Shown in pieces: positions 49,977 to 58,429 of a stretch of 64,000 nt of DNA. This DNA is from Bacteroidales bacterium. GTDB taxonomy: Bacteria; Bacteroidota; Bacteroidia; Bacteroidales; WCHB1-69. Within the stretch, counting starts at the first letter, position 1; each line of letters begins with the position of its first letter. The notes beneath the pieces are model-generated. The model saw only the letters and a list, made by a program, of their open reading frames with translations, did not search any database and was not told where the DNA came from. Made by a program: the position numbers and the translations under genes. The stretch is from NCBI GenBank assembly GCA_017535665.1, contig JAFXTS010000020.1, positions 30,523-94,522 on the forward strand, written 5' to 3'.

Positions 49977-52133
49977 ATGAAAAAAATCCTCCTCCTCACC
50001 GCCCTTATGATGGTTCGTTTCTTCGCCGTGGCCGACGAAGGAATGTGGATCCCCCTGTTCTTGGGTTACAATGAAGCCGAAATGCAGCAGATGGGCTTCC
50101 ATCTTACTGCCGATGACGTGTATAGCGTCAACCACCATAGCATGAAAGACGGTATCGTGCTGTTCGGCGGCGGCTGTACCGGCGAACTGATTTCGCCCGA
50201 CGGTCTGCTTATCACCAACCACCACTGCGGCTACAGCTACGTGCAGGCGCACAGCAGCATGGAACACAATTATTTGCATAATGGTTTCTGGTCAAAGAAT
50301 CGTGATGAGGAGCTGGTGACGCAGGGCTTGACCGTTACGTTCTTGGTCTATATGGAAGATGTCACCACGAAGGTGCTGGAGGGTGTGACGGACGGCATGA
50401 GCGAATCGGAGCGCAATTCCAAAATCAAGAAAAATATTAATGCTATTGAGAATGAGGCCATCGAAGGCACGCATTATACGGCAAAAATCAAACCTTTCTA
50501 TTATGGCAATCAGTATTTTCTGTTTGTGAATGAGGTGTTTGAGGATGTGCGCCTCGTGGGCGTTCCGCCCGAAAGCATCGGCAAGTTCGGTGGCGATACC
50601 GACAACTGGATGTGGCCCCGCCATACCGGCGACTTCTCCCTCTGGCGTATCTATACCGACAAGGACGGCAATCCCGCTCCCTATTCTCCCGACAACATTC
50701 CGCTCAAATCGAAGAAATATTTCCCCATCTCCATCAAAGGCGTGAATGAGGGCGACTTTACTCTCGTTTTCGGCTATCCGGGCAGCACCCAGCAGTTCCT
50801 GATCTCCGATGCGGTGGATATCGTGGCCAACGTGCAGAACCCCATCGCCATCCATGCCCGCGACCTGCGCCTCGAAGCCATGAAACGCCAGATGGAAAAA
50901 TCTACCGAAATCCGTTTGATGTACTCCGCCAAATCCAACAGCATCAGCAACGGCTGGAAAAAATGGATAGGGGAGAGCAAAGGTATCAATGAATGTAAGG
51001 TGGTGGAAAAGAAAATTGCTGAAGAACAGGAGTTTATGAAATGGGTGAATGCCTCTCCTGAACGCCAGAAACAGTATGGCAACCTTCTTTCTGACATGAA
51101 AAAAGTGTATGTCGATTATAAAAAGCAGGTCAAGTCGTTCACCTTCCTCAGCGAGACCTTCATTGGGGTGGAGCTCAACCGCTTCCTCTGCACGCAGGTG
51201 CATTGGTTCGCCTCCTGCTGTCCGTCTGATGTGTGGACCGATGAGCAGTTTGAGAAAGGCAAGACCGAGTTGGCCGAGAAAGCCCGCTCTTTCTTTAGCA
51301 ATTATAATGTAGATATTGATTCAGAGTGTTTTGTGGAACTGATGTATTATTATTTCTCAGAACAAGATCCTGAACTCATTCCCGAAAATTTGCACAAATA
51401 TATCAATATGCCCAAGAGCGAGTGGCAGGCTTTCTTGGATCGTGAAAAGAAGAAGGCTCCCTATCTTTTTGATGGTGAGAAAATGCAAGAGCGCATTCAG
51501 AAGGCCAAGCGCAAAGATTGGGTGAAATTTTTGGATGATGAACTCTATCAGCTCGTTATGACCGCTTATAAGGCGTATGCCCAGAGTTATTATGCGATGG
51601 ATGATACGGAAAAACAGCTGGATTTGTACTATCGCACCTACGTGAAGGCTTTGATGGAGAAGGATACCGACAAGACCTTCTATCCCGATGCCAACCTCAC
51701 CATGCGTGTCACTTACGGCAACGTGAAGGGCTTTGAGCCTAATGATGGCGTGCGTTATACCCATTACACCACCCTTGCCGGCGTGATTGCCAAGGACAAC
51801 CCTGACATCTTCGACTACAAGGTGGATCCGAAGTTGAAGGAGCTGTTTGCCAAGCATGATTTCGGGCCGTACGCCAACGAAAAGGGCGAGCTGCCGGTCT
51901 GTTTCATCGCCAGCAACCACACCACGGGCGGCAATTCCGGCAGTCCGGTCATCGATGCCGACGGCAACCTCATCGGTATCAATTTCGACCGTGTGTGGCA
52001 GGGCACTATGAGCGACATCAACTACGACGTGAACCGCTGCCGCAACATCTCCTTGGACGTGCGCTATTTCCTCTTTATCGTTGACAAGTTCGCCGGCGCG
52101 CAGAACATCATTGATGAGCTGGACATTCGGTAA
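49977..52133 (+). CDS. S46 dipeptidyl-peptidase, DPP11-type (Asp/Glu-specific)
   Basis: This 718-residue exported serine peptidase releases dipeptides from peptide N-termini. A signal peptide of about 19 residues is followed by the chymotrypsin-like fold. The catalytic triad is visible as His83 (LLITNHHCGYSYVQ), Asp219 (MWPRHTGDFSLWR) and Ser654 (TTGGNSGSPVID). After the nucleophile comes INFDRVWQGTMSDINYD. The Arg here (Arg672) corresponds to Arg673 of Porphyromonas DPP11, which reads acidic P1 residues, whereas DPP7 has Gly. A helical cap domain lies between the two barrel parts. It is probably periplasmic and supplies dipeptides for amino-acid fermentation. It lies 30 bp downstream of the lipoproteins and is closed by a strong bidirectional terminator. 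Confidence 0.93.
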   Translation: MKKILLLTALMMVRFFAVADEGMWIPLFLGYNEAEMQQMGFHLTADDVYSVNHHSMKDGIVLFGGGCTGELISPDGLLITNHHCGYSYVQAHSSMEHNYLHNGFWSKNRDEELVTQGLTVTFLVYMEDVTTKVLEGVTDGMSESERNSKIKKNINAIENEAIEGTHYTAKIKPFYYGNQYFLFVNEVFEDVRLVGVPPESIGKFGGDTDNWMWPRHTGDFSLWRIYTDKDGNPAPYSPDNIPLKSKKYFPISIKGVNEGDFTLVFGYPGSTQQFLISDAVDIVANVQNPIAIHARDLRLEAMKRQMEKSTEIRLMYSAKSNSISNGWKKWIGESKGINECKVVEKKIAEEQEFMKWVNASPERQKQYGNLLSDMKKVYVDYKKQVKSFTFLSETFIGVELNRFLCTQVHWFASCCPSDVWTDEQFEKGKTELAEKARSFFSNYNVDIDSECFVELMYYYFSEQDPELIPENLHKYINMPKSEWQAFLDREKKKAPYLFDGEKMQERIQKAKRKDWVKFLDDELYQLVMTAYKAYAQSYYAMDDTEKQLDLYYRTYVKALMEKDTDKTFYPDANLTMRVTYGNVKGFEPNDGVRYTHYTTLAGVIAKDNPDIFDYKVDPKLKELFAKHDFGPYANEKGELPVCFIASNHTTGGNSGSPVIDADGNLIGINFDRVWQGTMSDINYDVNRCRNISLDVRYFLFIVDKFAGAQNIIDELDIR

Positions 52134-52158
52134 TGCCCATGTCGAAATCTGACCCAAC

Positions 52159-52188
52159 AAAAAAAGGCACGTTTGACCGTGCCTTTTT
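52159..52188. terminator. Bidirectional rho-independent terminator
   Basis: A-run (52159-52165), GGCACG (52166-52171), loop TTTGAC, CGTGCC (52178-52183), T-run (52184-52188). It lies between the convergent peptidase and T9SS cargo genes and can stop transcription from both sides. Confidence 0.85.
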
Positions 52189-52209
52189 CGATAGAATATT
52201 GCCAAGTTC

Positions 52210-53994
52210 TTATCTAACAATTACTTTCTCTACCTTGGTGGCACCTTGGGCGGTCACTTTCACCAGATAGGTGCCGGGTGCCCAGCCGTTGGTGGAAATG
52301 GTGATTTCGCTCTCGCAGTATTGGCCTTCCCAAATGCGTTGGCCGGCCAGATTGAAAACCTCCACACGGTTGATGTTTTCAGAGGCGATGTTCAACACAT
52401 CGGTGGCGGGGTTGGGATAAATGCTGATGAGGATGGCCTCGTTCTCTTCCACACTATTGGTTATTGAAACCGTGACATTGAGGATGTTAAGCTGGTTGTT
52501 GAGGTCATCGGAATAGACATACAGCTTGCCGGTATGAGGTAGCTGGTTGTCGATGGTGAAGTTGATGGTGGCCTGTGCCGAGCCATTGGCAGCGATGGTG
52601 CCTTGTGCGGTGGGCGCCACGCTCATCCACGGGTTCATGCCAGCACCATGAACATGGCCGGTGATGGCCCAGTTGTAAGTTAAGGATGAACTAGCACCGG
52701 CGTTGAGGTGTCCCCAAGCCACGGAGGTTTTGCACCAGTTGCCATACGGGTCGGGCGTGGTCGCATCGTCGCAGCCGACGACGGGACGAGTGTCGGACGC
52801 GGCGGTCTCCTCGGTCTGCTCGAAATAGACACCGAACCAGAGGTCGCGGCCGTCAAGCAGGTAGGGTGTGTTAAGCCCGATGATGTTCTGGCCCTCGACG
52901 GGGCTGAAGGACTGCTCGTAAATCACCTCGCCGGGACCGTCCACCAAGATGCCGTTCATGTCGTAAATCTGGATCTTGGGGTTGAGCATCAGATCGACAT
53001 TCGTCAGATAGACTTCGATACTCTCCAGTGATGTGCCGATAAGATTGCGGCTGATGAGTTCAGAAGCGGGGAACCCGATGGCGGCGGCCGCAAAAGTGCT
53101 GCCGAACAGAATACCGTTCTCACTTACTGCACCGGCGCGGGTGAGGTCGTTGACAAGGGCGGCAACGCTGGGTTCCACATCATAAACGGGCACGATGCGG
53201 TAGTTGACGGGCGTGCCGCCGGGGTTGCTCAGGTTGAGGGTGTAACTGGTGGTGCCGGGCAGGTTAGGACCGACACTCACATTGATGTCGCCATCGGGTG
53301 AAAAGACGAAACTGCCGTCGTTGGCCGCGCTGATTTCCGTGAAGACGAAGTCGTCCACATAGTAGGTGCCGCTGCCGTTATTGGGTGCGCCGGCATAGAA
53401 GTTGACGGAACCGAGTTGACAGATGCCGCTGGTGTTGTCGGAGGTGTTGCTGAACGTCCAGGTAATCACATCTGTATTGTTCACGGTAAGAGTCGCCGAG
53501 TTGTTGTCCAAATCAACATGGATTTTAACGGGGAACCAACTGTTGATCGGAAAACTGAAGTTGGTGTTGCTGCCGTTGATGGTGATGTAGCCGGTGCCGC
53601 TGTTGTAAAGGAAGCACTCGAAGGCCCACTCCACGCCCGGATTGTAGTAGTGCTGCAGGTTAAAATAAGCGCCGCTGCCAGAGGAGGGAACATAATACTT
53701 GAAGTCGATGTCGAACACACCGGAGGTCTGGTTGGAAAAACGGTAGATAATGTCGTTTGTCCCTGTGATTTTCAGGGAGTTGCTGGGACTGCTGGCCTGC
53801 TCGTTGGAGATGTAAGCATCTTCAGAAGAGCCGGGCGTATTGCTCCAGGTGGTCCAGTTGGTGTTGTTCTGCGAGCAGAGGCGCTGCCCCGCCGTGTAAC
53901 TGTCGAAGTTGTCGGAATAGACAACCGTCTGTGCTTGAAGCATCACGCAGGTGAATGCCAAGCCGAAAAGAAATAGAATTTTTTTCATACGCAT
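52210..53994 (-). CDS. T9SS type A cargo protein with LamG-like domain
   Basis: This 594-residue secreted protein has a signal peptide (about 21 residues, LFGLAFTCVMLQA), then a jelly-roll/LamG-like region at about 25-225 (VYSDNFDSYTAGQRL ... WFPVKIHVDLDNNSATLTVN ... YYVDDFVF), a typical sugar- or matrix-binding fold. Ig-like beta domains follow (FSPDGDINVSVGPNLPGTTS; WMSVAPTAQGTIAANGSA). The last 75 residues are a type A T9SS sorting domain (ISIYPNPATDVLNIASENIN ... WAPGTYLVKV ... KVEKVIVR), so it should be exported across the outer membrane and anchored or released. It is a single gene, divergent from the acyltransferase, with a -7 box at 54066-54073. The ligand is unknown. Confidence 0.9.
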   Translation of the reverse strand: MRMKKILFLFGLAFTCVMLQAQTVVYSDNFDSYTAGQRLCSQNNTNWTTWSNTPGSSEDAYISNEQASSPSNSLKITGTNDIIYRFSNQTSGVFDIDFKYYVPSSGSGAYFNLQHYYNPGVEWAFECFLYNSGTGYITINGSNTNFSFPINSWFPVKIHVDLDNNSATLTVNNTDVITWTFSNTSDNTSGICQLGSVNFYAGAPNNGSGTYYVDDFVFTEISAANDGSFVFSPDGDINVSVGPNLPGTTSYTLNLSNPGGTPVNYRIVPVYDVEPSVAALVNDLTRAGAVSENGILFGSTFAAAAIGFPASELISRNLIGTSLESIEVYLTNVDLMLNPKIQIYDMNGILVDGPGEVIYEQSFSPVEGQNIIGLNTPYLLDGRDLWFGVYFEQTEETAASDTRPVVGCDDATTPDPYGNWCKTSVAWGHLNAGASSSLTYNWAITGHVHGAGMNPWMSVAPTAQGTIAANGSAQATINFTIDNQLPHTGKLYVYSDDLNNQLNILNVTVSITNSVEENEAILISIYPNPATDVLNIASENINRVEVFNLAGQRIWEGQYCESEITISTNGWAPGTYLVKVTAQGATKVEKVIVR

Positions 53995-54065
53995 TATAAT
54001 TAAGGGGTTAATACTTTTGTTGACTTGTTCCTCGCCAATTCACAAACTATGTGAAGTTGACGGTG

Positions 54066-54073
54066 CAAAGTTA
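54066..54073 (-). promoter_or_regulatory. Putative -7 box of the T9SS cargo gene
   Basis: CAAAGTTA reads TAACTTTG on the minus strand, matching TAnnTTTG, 72 nt upstream of the ATG at 53994. Confidence 0.5.
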
Positions 54074-54171
54074 CACATTATTTTCTCATTTTCAATAGTT
54101 TTGATGAAAATTTATACTCGAATGTGCATAAATCTGCCAAAATCCCATCAGGGATGTAACCAACTTTTTCG

Positions 54172-54179
54172 TATTTTTG
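54172..54179 (+). promoter_or_regulatory. Putative -7 box of the acyltransferase gene
   Basis: TATTTTTG matches TAnnTTTG, 46 nt before the GTG start at 54226. Confidence 0.5.
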
Positions 54180-54225
54180 CACCACCAAAAAACATCCCTT
54201 TTGGGGATGATAAATTACGACCGCA

Positions 54226-55620
54226 GTGATAAGTTTTGATAAAATCAACCAATTCGACCCCGTCTATCAATTTTTGAACTGGTTTTTTAGAATTGACCAT
54301 AACTATATCTATTACAAAAAGATACAGGTAATCGGGTATGAGAATGTCCCGCCGAAAGGGTATCCTATTTTTGCCATCTCGAACCACACCAATGCCGTGA
54401 TGGATCCGCTGGCCATGCTCTACCTTTACAAGGATCACCGGCAGCCGGTTTTCATCGCCCGCGGCGACGTTTTCAAAAAAGGCAATTTCATCGCCCGACT
54501 GCTGCGCTTTCTGAAGATTCTGCCCACTTTCCGCTCGCGCGACGGCGGCCGCAGCGATATCCGCAGCAACCTCGACACCTTCGACCTCGCCGCCCGCATC
54601 CTCGACGAAGGCGGCACCCTCACCATGTTTCCCGAAGCGGGTCACCAGGCTGGCAAGTTCTTCAACACCTTCAAGAAAGGATTCCCCCGTGTGGCCTTCC
54701 TCGCCGCCGAAAAGTCTGACTATCAGCTGGATTTCAAAATCCTGCCCATGTACGTCTATTATACCGACTATTTCAATATGCGGGGAACTCAGGTGATGGT
54801 GATCGGTGAGCCGTTTGCGATCAGTGAGTTTTACGAACTCTACAAAGCCGAACCCAACAAGGCGTTTCTCCAGATGAACGAGAAGGCCCGCGAGGCAGTG
54901 CGTTCCCTCGGCATTGATGTAACCGACCATGAGGAGCATTATCCGCAGTATGAGACCCTTTTCAAGGTGTGCCGCTCCACGATTCTCTCCGACCCGCACG
55001 CCTTCGACGGTATGGAGCTGCACGGCACCGAGCGCGACCGGAAAGCTGGGATGCCCTACCGGCAGCTGCTGTCGGACAAGAAGTTAGTGGCCGTGCTGGA
55101 GCGTATGCGCGATGAGCATCCCGACCGTTACGAGCAGCTCATGGCCGACACCGCCGAGTATGGCGCCGGACTGAAGCAGCTGCGACTCCGCGACTGGGAG
55201 CTGGAACGCCCCATCACCGGCGGCAACGTAGTAGGGAAGGGGTTGCTGTTGCTGCTCACCGCTCCCTTCGCGCTGGTGGGTTTCTTGGGCAATATCATTC
55301 CGTTCCAGGCGGTTCAGCTCCTCAAGCGCAACCTCGAGGACCCGATGTTCCGTTCCACCTTGAATTTCGTGCCCGGCCTCATCTTCTTCCGCTTGTGGTA
55401 CCTGATCTTGTTCATCCTCGTCATGATTTTCACTAAATGGTGGATTGGCATCCTCGCGGTGGTAGTGGCCTTCTTGACCTTTATTCCTTTCTATGAATGG
55501 AAGAAAGCCGCCATCAAATGGTTGAGTATGTGCCGTTTCCGCCGGTATGAGCGTAAGGGAAATGCCTTACTCGCCAAGCTGAAAGATTTGCGTAAAAAGC
55601 TGATAGAGACGATTTTCTAA
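54226..55620 (+). CDS. PlsC-like glycerolipid acyltransferase
   Basis: This 464-residue membrane-associated acyltransferase probably esterifies a glycerolipid (lysophosphatidate or related) with fatty acid. The catalytic block is ISNHTNAVMDPLAMLYLYKD: His54 and Asp60 are separated by five residues rather than the four of the classic HX4D motif, a spacing that seems usual in this Bacteroidetes subgroup. FRSRDGG and TLTMFPEAGHQAG supply the second and third acyltransferase motifs. Three hydrophobic helices lie near residues 340-430 (LLLLLTAPFALVGFLGNIIP; LYLILFILVMIFTKWWIGIL), and a basic helix ends the protein. The start codon is GTG, with a -7 box at 54172-54179. It is a single gene. Confidence 0.87.
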   Translation: MISFDKINQFDPVYQFLNWFFRIDHNYIYYKKIQVIGYENVPPKGYPIFAISNHTNAVMDPLAMLYLYKDHRQPVFIARGDVFKKGNFIARLLRFLKILPTFRSRDGGRSDIRSNLDTFDLAARILDEGGTLTMFPEAGHQAGKFFNTFKKGFPRVAFLAAEKSDYQLDFKILPMYVYYTDYFNMRGTQVMVIGEPFAISEFYELYKAEPNKAFLQMNEKAREAVRSLGIDVTDHEEHYPQYETLFKVCRSTILSDPHAFDGMELHGTERDRKAGMPYRQLLSDKKLVAVLERMRDEHPDRYEQLMADTAEYGAGLKQLRLRDWELERPITGGNVVGKGLLLLLTAPFALVGFLGNIIPFQAVQLLKRNLEDPMFRSTLNFVPGLIFFRLWYLILFILVMIFTKWWIGILAVVVAFLTFIPFYEWKKAAIKWLSMCRFRRYERKGNALLAKLKDLRKKLIETIF

Positions 55621-56047
55621 TCGGGGGTTACGGCTTATTATCATTTATGCGAACAAATCATCCAAAGTTATCTGCTGGTTTACATCTTTGGAATGCTCAT
55701 TTGATGTGACACCGTTCGTTGTCACCATTACGAGTTGTATGGGGTGTTTCTTCGGGCATCCCGCAATCCAGGAGACTTTCGTAAAAGTGATCAAGTTGGG
55801 TCTGCTTATACGACCTCACATCCTCACCTTTGGATTTGGAGTTGCAAAAGTTCGGAATATTTGCGAAAACGAATATGAAAAATCAGCCAAATTCAAAAAA
55901 AATATTGAAAATGGCTGATTTTTTTATGGGTATTTATCGGTTTTAATTACCTGCACCACCGTCGATACAACCCGCACCTGCAGATTTGCCCCTGATTTTC
56001 AATTCTCAATTTTCAGTTTTCAATTTTCAACTCTGTTGCCTCACCCG
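55621..56047. other. Intergenic region with terminator and low-complexity repeat
   Basis: This gap of about 430 bp separates the acyltransferase gene from the convergent murC. It holds the hairpin at 55878-55923 and a TTTTCAATTCTCAATTTTCAG-type repeat at about 55997-56031. A 76-codon open frame (55688-55918) lacks coding character and runs into the hairpin. Confidence 0.6.
55878..55923. terminator. Probable bidirectional terminator
   Basis: AAAAATCAGCCA (55878-55889) pairs exactly with TGGCTGATTTTT (55912-55923) around a 22 nt AT-rich loop, followed by more T. The A-run on the left arm would also serve the minus strand (murC side). Confidence 0.7.
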
Positions 56048-57376
56048 CTAAATTCCCTCTTCAATGGGTTTCACCAGCCGGTCGATGTCGCCGGCCCCGA
56101 CGGTGAGCAGCACCTGCGGGCGGTTTTGTTGCAGATAGGGAACCACTTCCTCTTTGGCAATCAGCACCTTGCGAACGCAGGGGATCATATCCAACAGCCA
56201 CTGCGAGGTGATGCCCGGGATGGGCTTCTCGCGGGCCGGGTAGATGTCGAGCAGGATGACACGGTCGGCAAGGGCGAGCACCTCGGCAAACTGCGACCCG
56301 AAGTCGCGGGTGCGGGTGTAGAGGTGCGGCTGGAAGATGACCGTCAGCTCCTTGTCGGCATAGAGTTTCTTCACCGCATTCAGGATGGCACGGATCTCTT
56401 CGGGATGATGCGCGTAGTCGTCGATGTAGATGAGGTCGTCGCGGCGGATGCGGTAGTCGAAACGGCGCTTTACCCCGCAGAAAGCGGTCATACGCTCCTG
56501 TATCTGAGCGGGTGTCAGACCGATAAGATGTCCGGCGGCCACGGCAGCGGCGGCATTCAGCACATTGTGAGTGCCTGACACTCCGATGGTTACAGGTAAC
56601 TGCTGTCCGTCGGGTGTGTGCAGGGTGAAATGTGCCTGACAGTCGCCCAGCACGATGTCGGCGATGCGGAAGTCGCAATGCGCTCCGGTGCCGTAGATGA
56701 GTTTATGGGGATGACTGATCTGGTCGGCCACCTTCTCGTGGATGAGCAGGTGCCCGTCGCGGTCGGTCTGGTCGGCGAAGAGCTGGAACGACTCCACGAG
56801 GTGCTGGCGGTCGCCATAGATGTCGAGGTGGTCGGCATCGAGCGAGGTGATGATGGCGAGGGTGGGGAAGAGGGTGAGGAAGGAGCGGTCGAACTCGTCG
56901 GCTTCGGCCACCACGGTGTCGTAATCGGGCGTGAGGATGACGTTGCTGTCGAAGTTCTTGGCCACGCCGCCGATGAAGGCGAGGAGGTGGCGGTAGGGAG
57001 CGAGCAGCTGGGCAAGCATGGCGGTAGTGGTGGTCTTGCCGTGGGTGCCGGCCACCGCGAGGGTGGGATGCCCCTGGGCCAGATGCCCCAGTACCTGCGA
57101 GCGCTTATAGACGGGCGTGCCATGTTGCTGGAAATAAACCAGTTCGGCATGGGTGGAGGGTACTGCCGGGGTATAGACCACAAAGTCCACCTGCGGCGGA
57201 ATTGCGCTGACATCTTCCGTATAGTGGATGTGCGCGCCTTCTTCTTCTAGCTTTTGGGTGATGGGAGATGGGGTGAGGTCGTAGCCATAAACCGTGTCGC
57301 CGCGCTGCATGAAAAAGCGGGCCAACGCGCTCATTCCAATTCCTCCAATACCAAGAAAATAAAGAGTTTTCGCCAT
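56048..57376 (-). CDS. murC: UDP-N-acetylmuramate--L-alanine ligase
   Basis: This 442-residue cytoplasmic Mur ligase adds L-alanine to UDP-MurNAc using ATP, the first peptide step of peptidoglycan synthesis. Seen: the N-terminal Rossmann loop FLGIGGIGMSALARF, the ATP-binding VAGTHGKTTTTAMLAQ (Lys114), the EADEFDRSFLTL segment, ITSLDADHLDIYG, the SGTHNVLNAAAAVA motif and the C-terminal IYIDDYAHHPEEIRA with DIYPAREKPIPGI. All are MurC hallmarks and length is normal. It lies alone, outside any mur/fts cluster. A -7 box is at 57402-57409, divergent from the SUMF1-fold gene. Mpl is a less likely name because the core motifs and length fit MurC. Confidence 0.93.
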   Translation of the reverse strand: MAKTLYFLGIGGIGMSALARFFMQRGDTVYGYDLTPSPITQKLEEEGAHIHYTEDVSAIPPQVDFVVYTPAVPSTHAELVYFQQHGTPVYKRSQVLGHLAQGHPTLAVAGTHGKTTTTAMLAQLLAPYRHLLAFIGGVAKNFDSNVILTPDYDTVVAEADEFDRSFLTLFPTLAIITSLDADHLDIYGDRQHLVESFQLFADQTDRDGHLLIHEKVADQISHPHKLIYGTGAHCDFRIADIVLGDCQAHFTLHTPDGQQLPVTIGVSGTHNVLNAAAAVAAGHLIGLTPAQIQERMTAFCGVKRRFDYRIRRDDLIYIDDYAHHPEEIRAILNAVKKLYADKELTVIFQPHLYTRTRDFGSQFAEVLALADRVILLDIYPAREKPIPGITSQWLLDMIPCVRKVLIAKEEVVPYLQQNRPQVLLTVGAGDIDRLVKPIEEGI

Positions 57377-57401
57377 AGTTCTGTCGTTTCTTATCAGGGT
57401 G

Positions 57402-57409
57402 CAAATTTA
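57402..57409 (-). promoter_or_regulatory. Putative -7 box of murC
   Basis: CAAATTTA reads TAAATTTG on the minus strand, matching TAnnTTTG, 26 nt upstream of the murC ATG. Confidence 0.5.
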
Positions 57410-57490
57410 CGATGAAATTTTCAATAATGGAGGGATTGGAGAGATTTGAAGGCTTTGAAAGATTTGTGGGCTCAAAATCCAAAAATATTG

Positions 57491-57498
57491 TATCTTTG
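57491..57498 (+). promoter_or_regulatory. Putative -7 box of the SUMF1-fold gene
   Basis: TATCTTTG matches TAnnTTTG, 24 nt before the preferred ATG at 57523. It lies inside the longer possible reading frame, which argues against the upstream start at 57412. Confidence 0.55.
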
Positions 57499-57522
57499 CA
57501 TCGTATTTTATTGGCTATTAAA

Positions 57523-58392
57523 ATGAAAAAGTTTTTTACACTCGTATGCTTTCTGCTGGCAATGACAGTTGTGGTGGCACAGAGCAATAAAACCTTCACG
57601 GTGGAAGGCTTTTCCTTCAAAATGATATACGTGGAAGGGGGCACTTTTACGATGGGTTGCACTTCGGAACAGACTGGCTGTGAGAATGATGAGAAGCCTG
57701 CCCATGAGGTGACGGTCAGCAATTTTTATATTGGTGAGACCGAGGTGACGCAGCTGTTGTGGCATCTTGTGATGGGGACTGAACCCTCTGCTTTTGGTGG
57801 CTGGACAGATGAGTTTGGCGTGGGTTCCATGAATCCGGCATACAGAGTGAGCTGGGACGACTGCCAGCAGTTCTGTGAAAAACTCAACCAAATGTGTCGC
57901 AAGCAGTTGCCTGCGGGCTATCACTTTGCACTCCCCACTGAGGCGCAGTGGGAGTATGCTGCGCGGGGTGGAAACAAAAGCAAGGGTTATCTGTACAGCG
58001 GCAGCAACAATCTCGATGATGTGGCTTGGTATTGGCAGAACAGTGGCGACAATACTTTGAGCGGTGCTGATTCGGATTGGAATTGGGATAAGATTCAGGA
58101 GAACCATGGTAAAACGCATCCTGTGAAGCGGAAAGCGCCCAACGAACTGGGCTTATACGACATGAGTGGTAATGTGTGGGAATGGTGTGCTGATATCTAT
58201 GACCCTCAGTATTACGAATTTACCACCGACAACGACCCGCTATGGAATCCCTCTTTCGGTGGAACCAACCGCGTGAATCGGGGTGGCAGCTGGATCAACT
58301 ATGCGAGCCGCAGCCGCGTGTCGGATCGTGAAACCGATTCCGCCGAAACCCGTGACGGCAATCTTGGACTTCGCTTAGTATTAGTGAAATAG
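57523..58392 (+). CDS. Secreted SUMF1/FGE-fold protein, probably not an active FGE
   Basis: This 289-residue exported protein has a signal peptide (MKKFFTLVCFLLAMTVVVAQ) and no lipobox. The formylglycine-generating-enzyme (SUMF1) fold is clear from YVEGGTFTMGCTSEQTG, VSNFYIGETEVTQLLWHLVM, ALPTEAQWEYAARGG, NELGLYDMSGNVWEWCADIY and NRVNRGGSW ... GNLGLRLV. The paired cysteines that active FGE carries shortly after the GGS segment are missing (GGSWINYASRSRVSDR), so sulfatase activation is unlikely. Related SUMF1-fold proteins in Bacteroidetes, such as GldK/GldJ, have structural roles. The start is chosen because the signal peptide begins there and the -7 box lies just upstream. It is a single gene, convergent with hydF. 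Confidence 0.88.
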   Translation: MKKFFTLVCFLLAMTVVVAQSNKTFTVEGFSFKMIYVEGGTFTMGCTSEQTGCENDEKPAHEVTVSNFYIGETEVTQLLWHLVMGTEPSAFGGWTDEFGVGSMNPAYRVSWDDCQQFCEKLNQMCRKQLPAGYHFALPTEAQWEYAARGGNKSKGYLYSGSNNLDDVAWYWQNSGDNTLSGADSDWNWDKIQENHGKTHPVKRKAPNELGLYDMSGNVWEWCADIYDPQYYEFTTDNDPLWNPSFGGTNRVNRGGSWINYASRSRVSDRETDSAETRDGNLGLRLVLVK

Positions 58393-58429
58393 AAGGGCTG
58401 TTCGGTGCCCAATCGTTCGATGTAAGACT

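Noticed and set aside
55688..55918. 76-codon plus-strand frame after the PlsC-like gene
   Set aside because: It has no start context or domain, and it ends inside a terminator hairpin. Treated as intergenic.
57412..57522. Longer N-terminus for the SUMF1-fold protein
   Set aside because: It would place the -7 box inside the gene and put 37 residues in front of an excellent signal peptide. The start at 57523 is preferred.
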